Source of the DNA: Larix sibirica
Taxonomy: Eukaryota; Streptophyta; Pinopsida; Pinales; Pinaceae
Assembly: GCA_004151065.3 (NCBI GenBank)
Contig: NWUY0304388354.1
Location: 1-10,669 of the forward strand
Reading direction: 5' to 3'
DNA length: 10,669 bases
The translations under genes were made by a program, and so were the position numbers. Positions 6,673 to 10,669 of the stretch are shown here, piece after piece; positions within the stretch are counted from its first letter, which is position 1, and every line of letters starts with the position of its first letter. The notes below the pieces were generated by a model that ran no database searches, was not told where the DNA came from, and saw only the letters and a program-made list of their open reading frames with translations.

Positions 6673-7146
6673 GTTACACCCTCAGGGACTGAAACTCTTA
6701 CCGTCTCTGCCACCTTCTCTACTGCTGGTGGTAAGACTCGGTCTATTGCCCCTGCTGCTGGCATGGGATATGGATATAGATCTTTTTATGGGGACTTCGC
6801 GGCTAAGAGCTATGGAATTATATCTTATGAATCTCCAGCAGGCACTGCAACTAACGGATCTTTCACGGGTGAAACAACTGCAGCTACCTTAGGTGCTAGA
6901 TAAGCCTTTGCCTTTGTTTACTCTGCTATAGCTGCCCTTTCTTCTCGAATGGGAAGCGTGTACATTGATCTACGTACAGAAAATTGAGACCTATGGAATG
7001 CTATTAGGTGGTTGATGGTGAAAGGTGAGACTCAGTCAACTCCATTCGGAACTGGACCTAGGGCAGGGGTCCGGGGGCCTGGCCTGTATTATGGTTTTTA
7101 TATACTGGTTTCGCTCCTTTCGTTGCTGATCCGTTTGCTTCGGTGA
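6673..7146 (+). pseudogene. Decayed Ala/Ser/Thr/Gly/Tyr-rich frame with TRSI motif
   Basis: One frame runs from after TAG (6670-6672) to TGA (7144-7146), 157 codons, with internal stops only at TAA 6901-6903 and TGA 6985-6987. The first 76 codons are fully open and read as a Thr/Ser segment, then KTRSIAPAAG (motif ACTCGGTCTATT at 6736-6747), then a Tyr/Gly segment GYGYRSFYGDF, then a Gly/Thr/Ala segment GETTAATLGAR. After the first stop comes AFAFVYSAIAALSS, similar to AAFAPVTFIASV in the minus-strand tract at 3977-4498. Near the end another frame reads FAPFVADPFASV, so a frameshift may lie around 7050-7090. There is no ATG at the start and no known domain. It is the best-preserved member of this repeat family. 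Confidence 0.45.
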
Positions 7147-8190
7147 TGGGATAGGTGGAAGGGAGGTAATAGCCCTACCTTTCTAGGGCAGTGAGCCAGT
7201 GATGAAAGAATATTATTTGCTTCACTAATGATGTAACATCCAAGTAGTTGAACAGCAGCCGCTATACGAGTAGATTATAGATAGGGGACTCAGGAGGACC
7301 CCAACGTAGTTCCCCATATCTACGATCGCAGCCCTAATAATACACACACACAGACCTACTCCTATAGGGACAGGTATCGAGGTACGACACCGAGAACCAG
7401 AGAGCAGAGGCAGAGCCTCCAGACGCAGGCAGGAATACACCCGGGCCCAAGGGAGGCCCTATAGAGACTAGGGCCCAGGTAGCGAGGTAGGGGACCTGGG
7501 ATAGGACTGAAAACGGACTCGATACCTGCGGGGGAACTAATCTACTCCGCTCCTCAAACGCAAACAACTAGAGTTCCCTACCTCTATAATTGAATGGGTA
7601 GTACCAAATCAAAGTGTGAGGAGGGGGTAGTGGATAAGTGATGTGATAGAATGTCATGGGTAGTACCGAAGATCTTCTATATTCTATATCTATAAGCCAG
7701 GAAGAATGCATTCCCTGCCCTGCCATGCCTTATTCCTGCCAACTTCATTACTTATTCACTGAGGTAGGAAGGAAGATAAGGAAAGAATGCTTTAGGAAGG
7801 AGAGTGTAAGTCATTCTGGGGGAGAGTGACTTATCCGCCCCGACTTATTTCTTTCCCGGCTGATTGAAGGGGGGAGGGTTGGTGCATGAAAGGGTTCTTA
7901 ATAACCTATTTATCCAAAACCAAGGAACACGGTCTAGCTCCCTCACTTTGGTCCCGAGCTGGGCTAGTGGCAATAACAAAACTGATCAACGTAGACACGG
8001 TAAATGAGGGAAGGTAAATGAGGGAAGTTAGGTGTACGTGTCCAGAGACCTATGCCAGACCTAGACCTCATGTAAGATTCTCCGATGATTAGATCTCTTG
8101 TAGTAGTAGGGTAGAGGATAGGGTACTCTTGCTTCTTCGCTAAAGCTCAGGGACTGGACTAGCTTCACTTACGCTCAGCTCTATAAGTTT
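7147..8190. other. Intergenic stretch with small repeats and weak minus frames
   Basis: Two overlapping minus-strand open frames (7225-7440 and 7334-7567) are present, neither recognisable. In the DNA, CCTATAGGGACAGGTATCGAGGTA near 7362-7385 resembles CCTATAGAGACTAGGGCCCAGGTAGCGAGGTA near 7458-7490, an imperfect duplication about 100 bases apart. AGCAGAGGCAGAGCC at 7403-7417 is an exact 15-base match to 4238-4252. ATGGGTAGTACC occurs at 7594-7605 and 7656-7667. No RNA gene or promoter is seen. Confidence 0.5.
7999..8027. repeat. Exact 14-bp tandem duplication
   Basis: GGTAAATGAGGGAA is present twice in tandem at 7999-8012 and 8013-8026, both copies identical. It adds to the set of short exact duplications at 1551, 2659, 2869 and 2949. 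Confidence 0.9.
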
Positions 8191-8386
8191 TTTCTAATCA
8201 GGAATGGAAATAGGAATAATAGTCATCCATTTGTTGATATATGTTATACATCAGCCATTACTCCCGGAGAAGAAAGCTCTATTGCTAGTGGGAGATCTTG
8301 CCAAACCTTCTACTCAGTATCTCTATCAATCATTGGGAACACATATATATCCGCGGGCACTAACTAATCTCTATTGGCAGGCATAA
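8191..8386 (+). other. Weak coding-like tract, two overlapping frames
   Basis: A 60-codon frame with an ATG at 8204 reads hydrophobic (GIIVIHLLIYVIHQPLL) and ends at 8386. The neighbouring frame is also open across much of the same DNA and reads SAITPGEESSIASGRS and SLSIIGNTYISAGTN, in the Ser/Ala/Thr style of the tracts further left. I cannot say which frame, if either, was coding. Bases 8387-8530 show nothing. Confidence 0.2.
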
Positions 8387-8530
8387 CATACTCCATGTGA
8401 GCTAGGGGGGATAATAGTTGGGGGCAAGGGAATCCACTATCTCCGGACTAATATGTCAACTTTTGAATGATGTCCGGTCTGGCACTATTCAGTCTACACC
8501 GATAAAGAGGGGATGTCTAGAGGAGGATAA

Positions 8531-8857
8531 GTGGTTAAAGAAATAATCAATATTGAGGAACCTATTCAGACCAATGAATCAGAGGTAGTGCAATGTTAAG
8601 TCACGTCCGAAGGAGATTCCAATCAACGGATGGGAAAGGACACCTTAATTGATCTGTCGGGGATGGAGGCGCCAGAGGAAGTAGTTCGACCATCTGCAGG
8701 AGGGAATGGAGTGGTAGACATGGTACCACCTCAAGGTGGAAAGATTAGCCTGGAGTAGGTTTAACCCCTTGTGCATTCTAGTATACCTGATGTAATCACT
8801 AACTTTATTTGAAATTATCAATTGACAAAACCCCAAATAGAAGTTAGGGGGATAATA
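8531..8857 (+). pseudogene. Readable segment in frame with and upstream of gag
   Basis: This segment is in the same frame as the gag core that follows. Between stops TAA 8597-8599 and TAG 8756-8758 it is open for 52 codons of natural-looking, acidic, Pro/Gly/Val-rich composition, with pieces such as SGMEAPEEVVRP and VVDMVPPQGG. Further stops are TAA 8762-8764 and TGA 8810-8812. It may be the decayed N-terminal extension of the gag polyprotein, an upstream leader frame, or unrelated coding DNA. No LTR end or tRNA primer-binding site (TGGTATCAGAGC-like) was found here, so the 5' limit of the element is unknown. Confidence 0.35.
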
Positions 8858-10443
8858 ATGGAGGGCAACCTCGTGGAGGAGGAAGCACTAGCGGAGTTGG
8901 GTAATAGTGTAGGAGTGATTTCAATTCCTAGTAGTGGAGCAGGTTTGGTTAGCCAGCCAGGCCCTTTGGGTTTTATTTGATTGGGGAATCATCCTAGCAG
9001 TATGGCTGGAACAACAACTAACATGATGCACCTCCTCGAGTTCTTCGGGAAGGGCGATAGTGATGCAGAGCAGCGTTGGTTTCTCTACGAGTTAATATGG
9101 AGAGCCAAAGGGACGATTGCTCCAGATGTGAAAGTAGTGGAGTTTAAAACCACATTTACTTTACGGGGAAGAGCCCTACAGTGGTTTATGAAGTTTGTCC
9201 AAACAGATCCCCAGGTCTCTACTAATACCCTGGACGAGGTGAAGACCATCCTTATAGCTGAGTTCTAGATGCTAGAATATAGTTGTGTTTAGCTTAAAGA
9301 AATAAAGAAGATGGTTGGTGAAAGTGCATGGGAGTACGACCAATAGTTCCGAGTTCTGATCGACAAGATAACGTATCCCATCCACGAAATCCAACATAAA
9401 GAATGGTTTCTCCAGGGGTTGTTGCCATTGACCGGATACCATTGATGCAACAAAGGTGGACCTCGCAGAGAGAAGCTCTGATACAAGCCATCAAAATAGT
9501 GTTAATGAACGAGTACCTGGGTGTTACCCAAGCAGGAGTTACACCCAGGCCTTTGACTAGAGTCACTTCTGAGTTAGCGCAAGTGTAGTCACAATTATCT
9601 GCTTTGACGAAGCAGTTGCAGGAACTAAATAGGAACAAATAAAGAAGGGATGATATTTGGTTTATTGTTTGCAAAAGGGAAGACCACTTGGCCAATGACT
9701 GTCCTTCATTGAGAATAGGGGTTGCGTCTCCCAACCAAACGTCACCTCCCACCAGTTTCATAGGCTAGATGGCTGGAGAATATTGTGAAATTTGTAGGGT
9801 CTAAGACCACCAGTTGCAGATCTGTCAAATGTTACAGAAGTACACCTCTACTCCTACGACCCTACTGTGTTCTTTTTGTAGGTCAAACATGCACAATATA
9901 GAGAATTGTTGTGCTTTGTAGGCCCTAGAAGATTGCTTTGAAAGGAGTTCATTCAGGGTAGAAGATGCTAGTGGTGGTGCCACTGAAGGGAACAATCGAG
10001 GAGGATAGGTAGGAGGATACTAAGGAGGCTATAATGAAGGATTTAGGGGAAGAAGGAATGGAGGAAGTAGGACTGGCCCGATGAGATGTTACAATTATGA
10101 TGAAATAGGCCACATCTCCAGGGATTGCCACTATCCAAGGAGGCCCCGATGCAGTCATTGTAGGGACACCGCTCATGCAACCGAGGATTGTCTGGACTTG
10201 CTAGCAAAGTGGGAAGCAAGGACGCTTCAACATAATGAAAACCTGGTGCATTCTGAGCCAAGGTATATTCCATACTATGGGGACCCAAGGGTGCAGGTGG
10301 TGACTAGAGGAGGATCATGCACAGGGAACTACGATGATAGCCAAGAACACCTGAAGATAAATAAAGCTACCACGACAACACATAAGTTTGATGCAGTGAA
10401 GCAGAAAGTATTCTTCCGGGAGGCTATAGAGGCACTGAGGTAA
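8858..10443 (+). pseudogene. gag: Decayed LTR-retrotransposon gag (Ty3/gypsy-like)
   Basis: Gag forms the capsid-like particle and binds the element RNA through its nucleocapsid. The core starts at the Met at 9002, with an in-frame upstream ATG at 8858 cut off by TGA 8978-8980. The gag core shows AEQRWFLYELIW and LRGRALQWFMKF, then continues after stops into WEYDQ, HKEWFLQGLLPLT and, one frame over, RIPLMQQRW, which fits the plant retrotransposon gag domain family. Five zinc-knuckle positions follow. In-frame stops: TAG 9266, 9290, 9344, 9586, 9766, 9919, 10006 and TAA 9640, 9802, 10021. A one-base frameshift lies near 9430. The frame ends with TAA 10441-10443, though readable codons persist to about 10645. 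Protease and polymerase are not visible before the window ends. It cannot make a working protein. The family call is firm; the Ty3/gypsy assignment is likely. Confidence 0.85.
9661..10191 (+). other. Five-knuckle nucleocapsid region of the gag relic
   Basis: All five lie in one frame with CX2CX4HX4C spacing: 9661-9702, 9784-9825, 9868-9909, 10087-10128 and 10150-10191. Knuckle 1 has Phe in place of its first Cys; knuckle 2 has all four ligands but a TAA at 9802 inside; knuckle 3 (CSFC...H...C) and knuckle 5 (CSHC...H...C) are complete; knuckle 4 has Tyr in place of its second Cys (CYNY). The last two are separated by 7 residues. Between knuckles 3 and 4 is a Gly/Arg-rich linker with two stops. 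Most retroelement gags have one or two knuckles; multi-knuckle plant gags are known from memory. Confidence 0.8.
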
Positions 10444-10586
10444 GCTACGGCCGCAGTGGGGAATGGTACCAATAGTGGTGCAACCGACAGAATGTGGTCG
10501 TGGAAAGGAAGGATGCAAGGAGTGTAACCCCCGTAGGGAGCACAATCTAAGTATATAAAGGATGAATCACCAAAGGTGCGAAGCCG

Positions 10587-10606
10587 CTTGTTCTTCCGAG
10601 AACAAG
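10587..10606. other. Strong hairpin, 8-bp stem with TCCG loop
   Basis: CTTGTTCT, loop TCCG, AGAACAAG form a perfect 8-bp stem 3' of the gag frame. There is no T-run. In plant mitochondria stem-loops can protect transcript 3' ends, but with no intact gene upstream this is only a structural observation. Confidence 0.7.
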
Positions 10607-10669
10607 GGCCCTTACTTCTTAGGGGTCACTCACTATTCATATGGTGAGGGTGCGTTAGCACACTCGACT

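Noticed and set aside
9294-9761. 155-codon minus-strand open frame
   Set aside because: It is antisense to the gag relic, whose plus-strand coding homology is clear (RIPLMQQRW, zinc knuckles). The minus frame has no recognisable content.
1-10669. tRNA or rRNA genes
   Set aside because: I looked for the usual T-arm string (GGTTCRAATCC), plant organellar tRNA starts and conserved rRNA strings and found none. A covariance-model search would be decisive.
8858-10669. Complete LTR retrotransposon
   Set aside because: No LTR boundary, primer-binding site, polypurine tract, protease, reverse transcriptase or integrase is visible; only the gag part is supported.

Overview
No complete, recognisable gene is present. 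The window looks like intergenic DNA from a land plant, most likely a mitochondrial genome of the large, repeat-rich, gene-poor type seen in gymnosperms. The reasons are indirect: a decayed plant-type LTR-retrotransposon gag, many short tandem and dispersed repeats, balanced base composition by eye (not counted), and no tRNA, rRNA or known organellar gene that I can recognise. A nuclear intergenic origin is not excluded.

Layout. Bases 1-818 hold short direct repeats and two small palindromes. Bases 889-2190 are a mosaic of three degenerate minisatellite families, with cores resembling GTGTCCAGGCCTC, GGGGGCAAGCGGTAGCGATCA and CATCGTGTAACCTC. Bases 2191-3088 have no gene but carry a polypyrimidine tract, G-quadruplex-forming on the minus strand, and several exact short tandem duplications. 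Bases 3089-3691 are the longest stop-free frame of the window, of unknown meaning. From about 3600 to 7150, on both strands, there are coding-like tracts rich in Ala, Ser, Thr and Tyr codons. They share a recurring TRSI-like motif and are interrupted by a few stops, so they look like remnants of one repetitive sequence family. Bases 5012-6433 and 7150-8190 are mostly featureless apart from short repeats.

The best-supported feature is at the right end. A plus-strand gag pseudogene of a Ty3/gypsy-like plant retrotransposon runs from about 8858 to 10443. It has a gag core region followed by five CX2CX4HX4C zinc-knuckle positions, and it is broken by about ten in-frame stops after its likely gag-core Met, one frameshift and two lost zinc-binding cysteines. 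Readable sequence in the same frame continues upstream to about 8531. No protease, reverse transcriptase, integrase or LTR is visible; the window ends shortly after the gag.

The parts do not form a pathway. I did not find a convincing undescribed functional system. The observations most worth following are the TRSI-type repeat family, the five-knuckle gag relic and the three-family minisatellite block.
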